Below, one piece after another: positions 52,083 through 61,685 of a DNA stretch of 64,000 nt. The notes under the pieces are model-generated. The model was not told where the DNA came from. It made no database searches and worked only from the letters and a program-made list of their open reading frames with translations. How positions within the stretch are numbered: position 1 is the first letter of the stretch; every line of letters starts with the position of its first letter. This DNA is from Nocardia inohanensis NBRC 100128. GTDB lineage: Bacteria > Actinomycetota > Actinomycetes > Mycobacteriales > Mycobacteriaceae. The stretch spans positions 1-64,000 of the forward strand of contig NZ_BDBK01000019.1 of NCBI RefSeq assembly GCF_001612945.1. Reading direction: 5' to 3'. The position numbers were made by a program, and so were the translations under genes.

Positions 52083-52406
52083 GAGCGTTCGCCTTCCTTC
52101 GATCCAAAAAGCTTGTGTCGTCTTCGGAAACTCGGCACTACCGGAACCGGTTCGGTCTCGGTCCGATAAACCCTCAACCATAGGTTCAGCGTTATGTCAA
52201 GTATCCGACTGGTGCCGAACGGTATTCGCAGCCACCGCGTTACGGGCGCAGGCGCGCCGAACGTAGTACCAGAATCTTGTGTGATTCGGCTCGTCCGGCC
52301 CACTTGCGCATCGTATCTTGGACGGTTGCCCTCCGGTGCCGAGATCGGAACCGACGGTGACTTTCCGGCAAGCCGCCGAATATTCCGGCGGCCCAATGGG
52401 TATCGC
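52083..52406 (-). promoter_or_regulatory. ftsQ-ftsZ intergenic region
   Basis: This 324-bp gap contains a TTGACA hexamer on the minus strand (52200-52195), ~118 bp before the ftsZ start. The -10 element is not clear at standard spacing (TATGGT lies 12 nt away). ftsZ is commonly transcribed from its own promoters in this gap, and the length supports that. No ORF or repeat was seen. Confidence 0.4.
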
Positions 52407-53309
52407 TCACTTTACCGTGACCAGATTCGGACTCGAAATGTCGAACACCTTGCCGTCCTGGGTGAGCACCGGCATCACCACCGCCGCCTTGCGCGCGGAG
52501 TCGGCTACCCCACCCCACAGCACGGTACGGCCATCGCGCAACTCGAGAGCAATATCGGAGACCGAGCGCGCCACGATCTTCTCCACCTGGACGCGCAGAT
52601 CCGGTGGGGCGGCGGCGATCACGGTCACGGCCGCCTTGGTCACCGGGTCGGCGCCGCCGGGATGGTCAGTGACCAGTTTGGGCAGGCTCGGCGACGGGGG
52701 TTCGATGGCGAATTCCACGCTGTCGCGATCGAGCAGGTGGGTGCCGTCGGGGCTGTCGAAATAGGCCACCGGGAGCCGTTCGTCCACCGTCACTTCGACC
52801 CTGGAGGGGAAGACCCGCTGCACGCGCGCGGATCGGACCTTGGGCAGGCCCGCGACGCGTTCGGCCATGGCGTTGGTGTCCAGGCGCAGCATGGACAGGC
52901 CCTCCGGAACTTGAAGGGCGTCCAGTACTTCCTGTTCCGGCACGCTGGACAGGCCGGTCACGCGCACCGTGCTGACCGAGATCACCGGCGTGAACCAGGC
53001 GACCAGTCCGAGTGCGATCACCAGCACGAAACCCACCGCGATGCCGATGCGGACCCGGCCGGACCGTAAGGCATTGCCGAGCCGCGACTCTCGCGCCGCA
53101 CGACCGCGCCGCAGCCGGGCCCGGCGCGCCGCGGCGGCCGCATCTCCGGCGGCCTCCGCGCCGGTGCCGCCGGATCGCTTGCGCCCCGCGCGGCCGGTGG
53201 ACCCGCGACGGTCAGCGGATTCCGGAACCTCGGCCTCGGAATCCGTTTCGTCCCAATCGTCCTCGTATCGGTCGCCGGATTCGCCGTCCACTCCCCCACC
53301 CGAGCTCAT
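52407..53309 (-). CDS. ftsQ: Cell-division protein FtsQ
   Basis: A 300-residue bitopic protein. A charged cytoplasmic tail of ~85 residues precedes one membrane helix (~90-108, IAVGFVLVIALGLVAWF). The POTRA domain starts VSTVRVTGLSSVPEQEVLDA, and the FtsQ beta domain contains RVFPSRVEVTVDERLPVAYF. It joins the divisome with FtsL/FtsB partners. It starts close to murC's stop on the minus strand. Confidence 0.93.
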   Translation of the reverse strand: MSSGGGVDGESGDRYEDDWDETDSEAEVPESADRRGSTGRAGRKRSGGTGAEAAGDAAAAARRARLRRGRAARESRLGNALRSGRVRIGIAVGFVLVIALGLVAWFTPVISVSTVRVTGLSSVPEQEVLDALQVPEGLSMLRLDTNAMAERVAGLPKVRSARVQRVFPSRVEVTVDERLPVAYFDSPDGTHLLDRDSVEFAIEPPSPSLPKLVTDHPGGADPVTKAAVTVIAAAPPDLRVQVEKIVARSVSDIALELRDGRTVLWGGVADSARKAAVVMPVLTQDGKVFDISSPNLVTVK

Positions 53310-53312
53310 CGC

Positions 53313-54821
53313 TCACCGCCCGTGTGAGGTGCGCGCCCGCAGCCCATCGAGAATCTGGCTGCCCAGCATGGTCACATCGCCCGCGCCCATGGTGATAACC
53401 ACATCACCGGGCCGGGCCAGCGAACCGACCTGTTTGCCGACCCGCGACATATCCGGCTGGTAGTGCACGGGTTTGGTGACCGCATTGGCCACCAGCGCGC
53501 CGTTCACTCCCGGCAGCGGCTCTTCGCGTGCGCCGTACACGTCGAGCACCACGACCTCGTCCGCGAGCGACAGGGCCGCGCCGAACTCGGTCGCGAAAGT
53601 GGCGGTGCGGCTGTACAAGTGCGGCTGGAAGACCACGATCACCCGGCCCGGCCGCGAACGCGCGCCGTCGCGGGCCTCCTGGGCGACCAGTTCGGCGGCG
53701 GCCGAGAGCACCGCGCGCACCTCGGTCGGATGGTGGGCGTAATCGTCGAAGACGCGCACGCCGTTCTCCCGGCCGGTGAGCTGGAAGCGGCGGTGCACAC
53801 CGCCGAAACCCTCCAGGCCCTGGATGATTTCGGCCATGTCGGCGCCGGCGGCGCGGGCGGCCAGCAGCGCCGCGAGGGCATTGAGCGCCATGTGCCGGCC
53901 GGGTACCGACAGTCGCAGGCTGCGCGGTGCGGGCTCGTCGGAGAGCTGGAAGACGGCATTGCCGCCGACGTCACGGGGTTCGAAGGACAGCAGCCGCGCG
54001 CCGACCGGTACACCGGAATCGGCGAAATCGCCGGAGCCGTAACCGATCACCTCGATACCGCGCGGGTCGTCGGCCAGCCGGGCCACCGAGCGCTGCGCCA
54101 GCCCCAGCGAACCCGGATCGTCCAGGCACACCACCAGCTTGCCGCCCGGCTCCAGACGATCCACGAAATCGTCGAAGACCTGGACGTACGCCTCGTCGGT
54201 GCCGAAGTAGTCCAGGTGATCGGATTCGATATTGGTCACCACGGCCACATTCGGCGCGTACTGCAACAGCGACCCGTCGCTCTCGTCGGCCTCGGCCACG
54301 AAGATCCCGCCGGTGCCGTGATGGGCGTTGGTGCCCGCCTCGTTGAGCTCGCCGCCCACCGCGAAGGAGGGGTCGAGCCCGCAGTGCTGCAACGACACCA
54401 CCAGCATCGAAGTGGTCGAAGTCTTGCCGTGCGTGCCCGACACCAGCAGCGTCTTGTGCCCCTGCATGAGTTCGGCCAGCACCGCCGGGCGCAAAAGCAC
54501 CGGCAGCCCGCGCTTGTGCGCCTCGACCAGTTCGGGATTCGTCTTGGGAATGGCCGCGTACGTGGTCACCACCGCGGTCGGCCCGCCCGGCAGCAGATCC
54601 AGCGCGCTCCCGTCGTGCCCGATCCGCACCTGCGCCCCGCGCGCCCGCAGGGCCAGCACGCCCCGGCTCTCCTTGGCATCCGACCCGGAGACCAGGCCGC
54701 CGCGCGACAACAGGATTCGCGCGATGCCGGACATGCCCGCACCGCCGATCCCGATCATGTGCACCCGCTGCAAGAGCTCCGGCAGATCGGTCTGCTGTTC
54801 GATATCCGCCGCATCGGTCAT
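53313..54821 (-). CDS. murC: UDP-N-acetylmuramate-L-alanine ligase
   Basis: A 502-residue Mur ligase adding L-Ala to UDP-MurNAc. The Rossmann loop is HMIGIGGAGMSGIARIL, the ATP loop is SGTHGKTSTTSML, and the C-terminal domain has VFDDYAHHPTEVRA and FQPHLYSRT. Its start overlaps the murG stop (ATGA). Confidence 0.95.
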   Translation of the reverse strand: MTDAADIEQQTDLPELLQRVHMIGIGGAGMSGIARILLSRGGLVSGSDAKESRGVLALRARGAQVRIGHDGSALDLLPGGPTAVVTTYAAIPKTNPELVEAHKRGLPVLLRPAVLAELMQGHKTLLVSGTHGKTSTTSMLVVSLQHCGLDPSFAVGGELNEAGTNAHHGTGGIFVAEADESDGSLLQYAPNVAVVTNIESDHLDYFGTDEAYVQVFDDFVDRLEPGGKLVVCLDDPGSLGLAQRSVARLADDPRGIEVIGYGSGDFADSGVPVGARLLSFEPRDVGGNAVFQLSDEPAPRSLRLSVPGRHMALNALAALLAARAAGADMAEIIQGLEGFGGVHRRFQLTGRENGVRVFDDYAHHPTEVRAVLSAAAELVAQEARDGARSRPGRVIVVFQPHLYSRTATFATEFGAALSLADEVVVLDVYGAREEPLPGVNGALVANAVTKPVHYQPDMSRVGKQVGSLARPGDVVITMGAGDVTMLGSQILDGLRARTSHGR

Positions 54822-56116
54822 CGGCCTGCCACCTCCAAAACGATTCGCGCCACCGCGTCGGCGGCGTCGCGGTGACCCGCGTCGGCGGCCGCGCGGCCCA
54901 TGGTTGTCAGCAGGTCGGAATCCGAGAGCAGCGGTATCACCTCGTCGATCACGTATTTCGGAGTCAGCTCCGCGTCCGCGACGATTCTGCCACCGCCGGC
55001 GGCCAGCACCGGACGGGCGTTGAATTCCTGCTCGCCATTGCCGTGCGGGAGCGGGACGTAGAACGCGGGCAGGCCGACGGCCGACACCTCGGCGACGGTC
55101 GTCGCGCCGGAGCGGCAGACCACCGCGTCGGCGGCGGCGTAGGCCAGGTCCATACGGGAAAGGTAGGGCACGGCAACGTATTTCGCACGCGCCACACCGT
55201 CTCCCCCGATGGCGTTATCCGCGACGACCTGTGCCGTTGCGGCACCACCACCCACCGTCATTCCGGCATGCTTTCGGCCGGAATCCACACGGTTCTCCTG
55301 GATCCAGGCTGAACCCATGCCGGGATGACGAGCAGCGGCGCTGCCACCGTCGAAGGTGAGGGTGTGCTTGGGGCCGTGGGCGTGCAACACCGAGATTCCG
55401 GCGGCGGCCAGGTGCGGCGCAGCGCCCGAAACGGCGTCGTTGATGCTGCGCGCGCCTTGCGAACCGCCGAAGACCAGCAGCACCGGGCCGTCGGCGGGGA
55501 GGCCGAAGTGGGCGCGGGCTTCGGCGCGCAGGGCGGCGCGGTCGAGGGTGGTGATGGCGGAACGCACGGGGATGCCGATGATTTCGGCTTCGGCGCGGCC
55601 GGGTGAACGGACGCCGGAACCGGGTCCGGCGGCCAAAACGCGGGCGGCGAGCCGTGCGCCGATCCGGTTGGCGATCCCCGCCATGGCATTGGCCTCGTGC
55701 AGGACTACCGGCACCTGTTTTCGGGCGCGGCGTAGGCCGGATCCGGCGGCCAGGTAGGCGGGTAGCGAGACGTAGCCGCCGAAGCCGATCACCACGTCCG
55801 CGTCTACGGCGTCCATGACCTCGCGGGTGCGGCGGACCGACGCGCGGACGCGACCGGGCAGGCGGAGCAGGTCGGCGGTGAGCTTGCGGGGCAAGGGAAC
55901 CGGGGGGATGAGCTCGAGCGGATAGCCGCGTTCGGGGACGAGGGTGGTTTCGAGGCCGCGGCGGGTGCCGAGCGCGGTCACCCGGATCGACGGGTCCCGG
56001 CGGCGGAGCGCGTCGGCCACCGCGAGGGCGGGCTCGATATGGCCCGCGCTGCCCCCACCGGCCACGATCACCGACAGTGGCCGCGTCGTGTGTGCCGGGA
56101 GGCTTGCCGCCGTCAC
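54818..56116 (-). CDS. murG: UDP-GlcNAc:lipid I transferase with in-frame palindromic insert
   Basis: A 432-residue GT28 glycosyltransferase converting lipid I to lipid II. N-terminal motifs are VAGGGSAGHIEPALA and the DVVIGFGGYVSLPAYL loop; C-terminal motifs are FGGSQGARSINDAV, AVVCRSGATTVAEVSAVG and PLPHGNGEQEFNARPV. Residues 263-287 are encoded by the palindromic element at 55256-55330. They are followed by a Gly/Ala-rich stretch (VGGGAATAQVVADNAIGG) before the normal YVAVPYLSRMDLAYA. The insert sits in a loop before that helix, away from the signature residues, so the enzyme is likely active. It is about 20 residues longer than mycobacterial MurG. Confidence 0.94.
   Translation of the reverse strand: MTAASLPAHTTRPLSVIVAGGGSAGHIEPALAVADALRRRDPSIRVTALGTRRGLETTLVPERGYPLELIPPVPLPRKLTADLLRLPGRVRASVRRTREVMDAVDADVVIGFGGYVSLPAYLAAGSGLRRARKQVPVVLHEANAMAGIANRIGARLAARVLAAGPGSGVRSPGRAEAEIIGIPVRSAITTLDRAALRAEARAHFGLPADGPVLLVFGGSQGARSINDAVSGAAPHLAAAGISVLHAHGPKHTLTFDGGSAAARHPGMGSAWIQENRVDSGRKHAGMTVGGGAATAQVVADNAIGGDGVARAKYVAVPYLSRMDLAYAAADAVVCRSGATTVAEVSAVGLPAFYVPLPHGNGEQEFNARPVLAAGGGRIVADAELTPKYVIDEVIPLLSDSDLLTTMGRAAADAGHRDAADAVARIVLEVAGR
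55256..55330. repeat. 75-bp palindromic element, copy B, inside murG
   Basis: Arms at 55256-55287 and 55299-55330 (32 bp) flank an 11-bp loop. Exactly 25 codons are added to murG in frame. The encoded peptide begins RHPGMGSA, has VDSG at positions 15-18 and ends HAGMT. It shares 13 of 25 residues with the murE copy, in the same frame and orientation. In the murG direction codon 19 is CGA; on the other strand it is TGA. Confidence 0.9.
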
Positions 56117-57642
56117 CTCGAATTACCCCGTTCTCTAGCGTGATTGATCGGATAGCTGGGTTCCCAGGCCCGGGTGCTGCGCCACGATTCGGTGGAGCGG
56201 CTGGAGCGCCGGGCCGAGTCCGAATCTATCGATCGGCGGCCCTGGTTGTCCGGCGCACCCCGGCCGCGGCCCTTGGGCGGCAGTGCCTTCCGTTGCGGGG
56301 CGGGCTTCACTTTGGGCTTGGCCTTCGCCTTGGCGCGGGCGCGGGAGGCTTGTGCTCGTGCGGGCGAATACATTTCGGGTTTGGGTAGTCGGAGCAGGCG
56401 GCTGACCCGCCCGTCCTGTCCGGCGTGCAGGGCCGCCACCGCCTCGGGTTCGTGGCGGGCGGCATTGGCGATGATGCCGAACATGAGCAGGGTGATGGCG
56501 AGCGAGGAACCGCCCGCGGAGACCAGCGGCAGCTGGAGGCCGGTGACCGGCAGCAAACCGACGACGTAGCCGACATTGATCAGCGCCTGGCCGGTGATCC
56601 AGGTCGTCGCCGAGGCGGTCAGCAACCGCAGGAACGGGTCCACCGAGCGGGTGGCGATGCGCAGGCCGGTGTAGACGAAGAGCGCGAAAAGGCCCAGCAC
56701 CAAGGCGCATCCGAGGAAGCCGAGTTCTTCGCCGATGATCGCGAAGATGAAATCGTTGTGGGCATTGGGCAAATAGCTCCACTTGGCTCGCGACTGCCCG
56801 AGCCCGCGTCCCCAGATGCCGCCGTCGGCAAGCGAATACAGCGCCTGCCGGGACTGGTAACCGATGCCCTGCGGATCCTCGCCGGGGTTGAAGAAAGCGC
56901 GCATGCGGTCGGAGCGGTAGCCGGCCGACAGCGCCAGGATGCCCGCCGCCACCGCGCCCGAGGCGGCGATGGTGACGAACATGCGCAGCGGCAGCCCGCC
57001 GAACCACAGCAGCGAGGAGAGCACGATGCCGAGGGCGATGGTGGTGGACAGGTTGGGTTCGAGCACGACCAGGAAACACACCAGCAGGCCCGCGGGCACC
57101 AGCGGCATGAGAATTTCCTTGTACCCGGCCTTTTCGCTCTGCCGGGAGGCCAGCAGATGCGAGCCCCACACCACCAGGGTGATCTTCACGATCTCGGACG
57201 GCTGCACCGAGACCACGCCGAAGTCGAACCAGCGCCGTGAACCCTGCACCTCGGAGCCGATGCCGGGGATCAGCACCAGTACCAGCGCCACCACCGACAG
57301 CGCGAATACCGGGAACGACAGCCGCCGCATCACCCGCAGCGGGATCCGCAGCGCGATGTAGAACAGCACCGCGCCGAACATCGCCATCATGGCCTGCGCG
57401 AGGAACAGCGAATACGCCGATCCGCCACCGGCATACGATTCGACGCTGGAGGCGGAGAGCACCATGACCAGTCCGAGCACGGTGAGCAGCACCGCGATCG
57501 CCACCACCAAGTGGAAGGAGGCGAGCGGGCGGGCCAGCCAGGCCCCGAACCAGCTCATCCCGGTCCGGCGCGCCGGTCCGCCCGAGGCCGCTTTCACGGC
57601 ACGCCGCGGCGTGGAACTCCCGGCGTGCCGTGATGCGGTCAT
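56113..57642 (-). CDS. ftsW: Lipid II polymerase / divisome SEDS protein FtsW
   Basis: A 509-residue SEDS glycosyltransferase with ten helices. Signature segments are VQPSEIVKITLVVWGSHLLA, FVITIAASG-like helices, YQSRQALYSLADGGIWGRGL, NAHNDFIFAIIGEELGFLG and LPLVSAGGSSLAITLLMFG. The C-terminal ~90 residues (ARAKAKAKPKVKPAPQRKAL and beyond) are basic, disordered and cytoplasmic, as in mycobacterial FtsW that binds FtsZ. It overlaps murG and murD by 4 bases each. Confidence 0.94.
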   Translation of the reverse strand: MTASRHAGSSTPRRAVKAASGGPARRTGMSWFGAWLARPLASFHLVVAIAVLLTVLGLVMVLSASSVESYAGGGSAYSLFLAQAMMAMFGAVLFYIALRIPLRVMRRLSFPVFALSVVALVLVLIPGIGSEVQGSRRWFDFGVVSVQPSEIVKITLVVWGSHLLASRQSEKAGYKEILMPLVPAGLLVCFLVVLEPNLSTTIALGIVLSSLLWFGGLPLRMFVTIAASGAVAAGILALSAGYRSDRMRAFFNPGEDPQGIGYQSRQALYSLADGGIWGRGLGQSRAKWSYLPNAHNDFIFAIIGEELGFLGCALVLGLFALFVYTGLRIATRSVDPFLRLLTASATTWITGQALINVGYVVGLLPVTGLQLPLVSAGGSSLAITLLMFGIIANAARHEPEAVAALHAGQDGRVSRLLRLPKPEMYSPARAQASRARAKAKAKPKVKPAPQRKALPPKGRGRGAPDNQGRRSIDSDSARRSSRSTESWRSTRAWEPSYPINHARERGNSR

Positions 57643-59123
57643 TGCGATCTCCCGATGTCCTTCTCGTCCAGGGCCTGCACCGCCGCCGCGAAGCTGCGGC
57701 CGCGGTGCGTGTAGTCGGCGAACATGTCCAACGAGGCCGCGGCCGGAGCCAGCAGCACGGTGTCGCCGCGGGTGGCGTATCCCGCGGCCACGCGCACGGC
57801 GCGGGCCATCACCGCTTCGGGTTCGACTTCGGTGAATGGATCACCCATTCGAGCATCGTCCCCCGAATTCAGCTGAACGACGGGGACATCCGGTGCGTGT
57901 CGCGCGAGTGCGGCGGCGATCACCGCGGCGTCGACCCCGAACAGCACGGCGGCCACGAGATGTTCGCGCACCTCTTCGACGAGGTCTTCCACGCCCGCGC
58001 CCTTGAGCTGTCCGCCCGCCACCCAGATCACCGATTGGTGCGCCAGGATGGAGGAGCGGGCGGCATGCGGGTTGGTGGCCTTGGAGTCGTCGACGAATTC
58101 GACGCCGGACAGCTCGCGCACGAAGGCGGCGCGATGCGGGCCGACCTTGTGCTCTTGCAGACCTTCCTTCACGAACTGCGGTGCCACATCGATGGATCGG
58201 GTGAGCGCCGCGGCGGCCAGGGCATCGGCCACGCCGGCGGGGCCCTGCGGGCTGATATCGCTGGTCTCGGCGAGGATGGCGGCCTTGGTGAACGCACGAT
58301 CGAGAAGCTTGCCGTCGACCACGCCCAGCTCACCGTCGGCGGGCACGCCGATGCGGAAGCCGACGGTGCGGCGCGCCTTGGACTTCCGGGCCAGCGCGGC
58401 GGCGACCTGATCGTCGAGGCCGACCACGCCGACGCGGCCGGTCAGCGCCCGCGCTTTGGCGGCGGCGTAGGCGTCGAGGCCGCCGTGCCAATCCAGGTGA
58501 TCCTCGGCCACATTCAGCACCACGCCCGCTTCGGGACGCACCGACGGAGCCCAGTGCAGCTGGAACGAGGAGAGTTCCACGGCCAGCACCTGCGGTCCCG
58601 GGTTGCGGCGCAGCGCGTCCAGGATGGGCAGCCCGATATTGCCGCAGGCCACGCTGGGAATCCCGGCGGCCCGCAGAATCGAGTGCGTCATCTGGGTGGT
58701 GGTGGTCTTGCCGTTGGTGCCGGTGATCACCAGCCATTTGCGGACCGGCCCGTAGATGCGCGCCTGATCCACCCACCACGCGAACTCCACGTCACCCCAG
58801 ACCGGGATGCCCTCGGTGACTGCCGAGACCAGCACCGGGGAGTCGGGCCGCCAGCCGGGGCTGGTGATGACCAGCGCGAAGCGTTGCAGCGCATCGGGTT
58901 CGAGGAGGTCTTGCGCGGTGGCGGTGGCCAGCCCGAGTTCGGCGGCTTCGGCGAGAGCCTTGCCGCCGCCGTCGGTGACCACCGGGCGCGCGCCGATGTC
59001 CTGGAGCGGTTCGATCAGCGAGCGTCCGGAGACGCCCCAGCCCGCCACCAGAACGTCACGACCACGCAGGAATTCGAGCATGGGTCCCGGCGAACGCAGG
59101 ACCCGCGGAGCATGTTCGACCAT
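57639..59123 (-). CDS. murD: UDP-MurNAc-L-Ala:D-Glu ligase
   Basis: A 494-residue Mur ligase adding D-Glu. Features are VLVAGWGVSGRSLIEPL, the ATP loop VITGTNGKTTTTQM, VELSSFQLHWAP, NVAEDHLDWHG and VDDSKATNPHAA. It overlaps ftsW by 4 bases and is separated from mraY by 7. Confidence 0.94.
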   Translation of the reverse strand: MVEHAPRVLRSPGPMLEFLRGRDVLVAGWGVSGRSLIEPLQDIGARPVVTDGGGKALAEAAELGLATATAQDLLEPDALQRFALVITSPGWRPDSPVLVSAVTEGIPVWGDVEFAWWVDQARIYGPVRKWLVITGTNGKTTTTQMTHSILRAAGIPSVACGNIGLPILDALRRNPGPQVLAVELSSFQLHWAPSVRPEAGVVLNVAEDHLDWHGGLDAYAAAKARALTGRVGVVGLDDQVAAALARKSKARRTVGFRIGVPADGELGVVDGKLLDRAFTKAAILAETSDISPQGPAGVADALAAAALTRSIDVAPQFVKEGLQEHKVGPHRAAFVRELSGVEFVDDSKATNPHAARSSILAHQSVIWVAGGQLKGAGVEDLVEEVREHLVAAVLFGVDAAVIAAALARHAPDVPVVQLNSGDDARMGDPFTEVEPEAVMARAVRVAAGYATRGDTVLLAPAAASLDMFADYTHRGRSFAAAVQALDEKDIGRSQ

Positions 59124-59130
59124 CGTCCTA

Positions 59131-60207
59131 TCACCCGACCGCTGAGAGGTATTCGCTGTAGAACAGGCCCAGGCCGATCGCCGATGCCATACCGGCCAGC
59201 AACCAGAACCTGATGATCACCGTGGTTTCCGCCCAGCCACTTAATTCGAAGTGGTGATGGAAGGGGGCCATCTTGAACAATCGATTCCGGGTGGTGCGGA
59301 AGACCGCTACCTGGAGGATCACCGACGCGGCCTCGGCCACGAACAGCGCGCCGATCACGATCATGAGCAGTTCGGTGCGGGTGGTGATGGACAGGCCGGC
59401 AAGGAGACCGCCCAGCGCCAGCGAACCGGTATCGCCCATGAAGATCTTGGCGGGGGCGGCGTTCCACCATAGGAAGCCGATACACGCGGCGCCGCCCGCG
59501 GCGCACACCAGCGCCAGGTCCAGGGGATCGCGCACGTTGTAGCAGCCGCCGGCCACGTGGGTCGAGCAGGCGTTACGCCACTGCCAGAACGTGATGATCA
59601 TGTACGCGCCGAGCACCAGGCTCATGGAACCGGCTGCGAGACCGTCCAATCCGTCGGTGAGGTTGACGGCGTTGGACCAGGCCACCACCACCAGCGACAC
59701 GAACAGCAGGAAGATGATCACGCCCATGGACAGGGTGGTGATATCGCGGGCGTAGGACAGCTTGCGGCTGGCGGGGGTGAGCCCGTCGGCATTGCGGAAC
59801 TGCAAGGCCAGCACACCGAAGATGATCGCCGAACCCAGCTGGCCGATGTACTTACCGGCGGCGGTCAGGCCCAGATTGCGCTGCTTGCGCAGCTTGATCA
59901 TGTCGTCCAGGAAGCCGACGCCGCCCAGCGCGGTGGCCAGGCCCATCACCAGCAGACCCGAGGCCGAGGGGCCGGGTTCGCCGTAGCTCATCGAGATCAG
60001 GTGCGAGCCCAGGTAACCCGCCCACATACCGGCCAGGATGGCGACGCCGCCCATGGTCGGGGTGCCGCGCTTGGCCTTGTGGCTCTCCGGGCCGTCGACC
60101 CGGATCTCCTGGCCGAAGCCCTGTTTGGCGAAGTAGCTGATGACGGCGGGCGTCAAGAGAATCGAGACGGCCAGCGCGATCGCGGCCGAGAGCAGAATCT
60201 GGGTCAT
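59131..60207 (-). CDS. mraY: Phospho-MurNAc-pentapeptide transferase
   Basis: A 358-residue ten-helix enzyme making lipid I (also called murX). Motifs are KRGTPTMGGVAILAG, GFLDDMIKLRKQRNLGLT with the catalytic acids, NAVNLTDGLDGLAAGS, KIFMGDTGSLALGGLLAG and APFHHHFELSGW. ATG 60207 overlaps the murF stop (ATGA). Confidence 0.95.
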   Translation of the reverse strand: MTQILLSAAIALAVSILLTPAVISYFAKQGFGQEIRVDGPESHKAKRGTPTMGGVAILAGMWAGYLGSHLISMSYGEPGPSASGLLVMGLATALGGVGFLDDMIKLRKQRNLGLTAAGKYIGQLGSAIIFGVLALQFRNADGLTPASRKLSYARDITTLSMGVIIFLLFVSLVVVAWSNAVNLTDGLDGLAAGSMSLVLGAYMIITFWQWRNACSTHVAGGCYNVRDPLDLALVCAAGGAACIGFLWWNAAPAKIFMGDTGSLALGGLLAGLSITTRTELLMIVIGALFVAEAASVILQVAVFRTTRNRLFKMAPFHHHFELSGWAETTVIIRFWLLAGMASAIGLGLFYSEYLSAVG

Positions 60208-61685
60208 CGGGCGGCCTCCTGCTCCGCACCGGTCAGATGTTCGGCAACCGCCCACAGTCCAACGGACTTGGAGGCTTTCACCAGCACCACGTCACCGGGT
60301 TCGAGTTCTTCGTCGAGCAGTTCGATGGCGGACGCGATATCCGGCACGTGGACGGCTTCGTCACCCCACGAGCCTTCCTGCACGGTGCCTTGGAAGAGGG
60401 CGCGCACGGGGCGGCCGGCGCCGACCACGACCACGCGATCGACATCCAGGCGGACCGCCAGGCGGCCGATCTTGTCGTGTTCGATGACGGATTCGTCGCC
60501 CAGCTCACCCATTTCGCCGAGCACGGCCCAGCTGCGGCGCGGTTCGGCGCCGGCCTTGGACATGGTGACCAGGGCCTTGAGGGCGGCGCGGACGGAGTCC
60601 GGGTTGGCGTTGTAGGAGTCGTTGACGACGGTGACGCCGTCGGCGCGGGTCCGCACGTCCATGCGGCGGGCCGAGACCGGCTTGGCACCGGCCAGCGCCG
60701 CGGCGACGGTGGCGAGGCTCGCACCCTGGTCGATGGCGACCGCGGCGGCGGAGAGCGCATTGCCGACCTGGTGTTCGCCGTGCACGGCCAGTTCGACGGC
60801 GATGGATTCGCCGTTGGCGTGCAGGGTGAATCGCGCGCGGGCCTGCTCGTCGAGGACCACATCGGTGGCGTGGATGTCGGCGCCGGAGTTCAGGCCGACG
60901 GTGACCACGCGGGCCTTCGTGCGCTCGGCCATCTTCGCGACCAGGTGATCGTCGAGGTTCAGCACCGCCAGGCCAGCGGCCGGAAGGGCTTCCACCAGTT
61001 CACCTTTGGTCTGCGCGATGACCTGCTGGCTGCCGAACTCGCCCAGGTGCGCGGTGCCCACGTTCAGCACCACGCCCGCCTGCGGGGGTGCGATCTCGGT
61101 GAGCGCCTTGATGTTTCCGGGCGCGCGGGCCGACAGTTCGAGGACCAGGAACTTGGTCTCGGCATCGGCGCGCAATGCGGTCCACGGATGGCCCAGCTCG
61201 TTGTTGAACGAGCCCGGCGGGGCCACCACGGGTCCCAGCGGGGCCAGTACAGCCGCGAGCAGGTCCTTGGTGGAGGTCTTACCGGAGGAACCGGTCACGC
61301 CGACCACGGTCAGGCCGTTCGCCACCAGGCGGTCCACGCTGGCGCGGGCCAGTTTGGCGAGGGCTTCCAGGACCGCGGCCCCGGAACCATCGGTATCGGC
61401 CGCCAATGCGATGGCGCGGCTCGCGTGCGGGCGCGGCGTCACCACGACGGCGGGCACACCCACCGGGCGCGCCGCGAGCACCGCCACCGCACCCTGTTCG
61501 ATCGCCTGGGCCGCGAATTCGTGGCCGTCGACGCGTTCACCCGGCAAAGCCAGGAACAGGTCACCGGAACCCACACGGCGCGAATCGAATTCGGCCTGGC
61601 CGGTGACCTTCGCCTCGGGGTCGGGGACGTCGTGCAGCGTGCCGCCCACGACCTCCGCGAGCTCCCGCAGAGTCATCTCGATCAT
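60204..61685 (-). CDS. murF: UDP-MurNAc-tripeptide:D-Ala-D-Ala ligase
   Basis: A 493-residue Mur ligase completing the pentapeptide. The N-terminal domain has FDSRRVGSGDLFLALPGERV, the ATP loop GVTGSSGKTSTKDLLA, then NVGTAHLGEFGS, VVNDSYNANPDSVRAAL and LGEMGELGDESVIEH. It overlaps murE and mraY by 4 bases. Confidence 0.95.
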   Translation of the reverse strand: MIEMTLRELAEVVGGTLHDVPDPEAKVTGQAEFDSRRVGSGDLFLALPGERVDGHEFAAQAIEQGAVAVLAARPVGVPAVVVTPRPHASRAIALAADTDGSGAAVLEALAKLARASVDRLVANGLTVVGVTGSSGKTSTKDLLAAVLAPLGPVVAPPGSFNNELGHPWTALRADAETKFLVLELSARAPGNIKALTEIAPPQAGVVLNVGTAHLGEFGSQQVIAQTKGELVEALPAAGLAVLNLDDHLVAKMAERTKARVVTVGLNSGADIHATDVVLDEQARARFTLHANGESIAVELAVHGEHQVGNALSAAAVAIDQGASLATVAAALAGAKPVSARRMDVRTRADGVTVVNDSYNANPDSVRAALKALVTMSKAGAEPRRSWAVLGEMGELGDESVIEHDKIGRLAVRLDVDRVVVVGAGRPVRALFQGTVQEGSWGDEAVHVPDIASAIELLDEELEPGDVVLVKASKSVGLWAVAEHLTGAEQEAAR

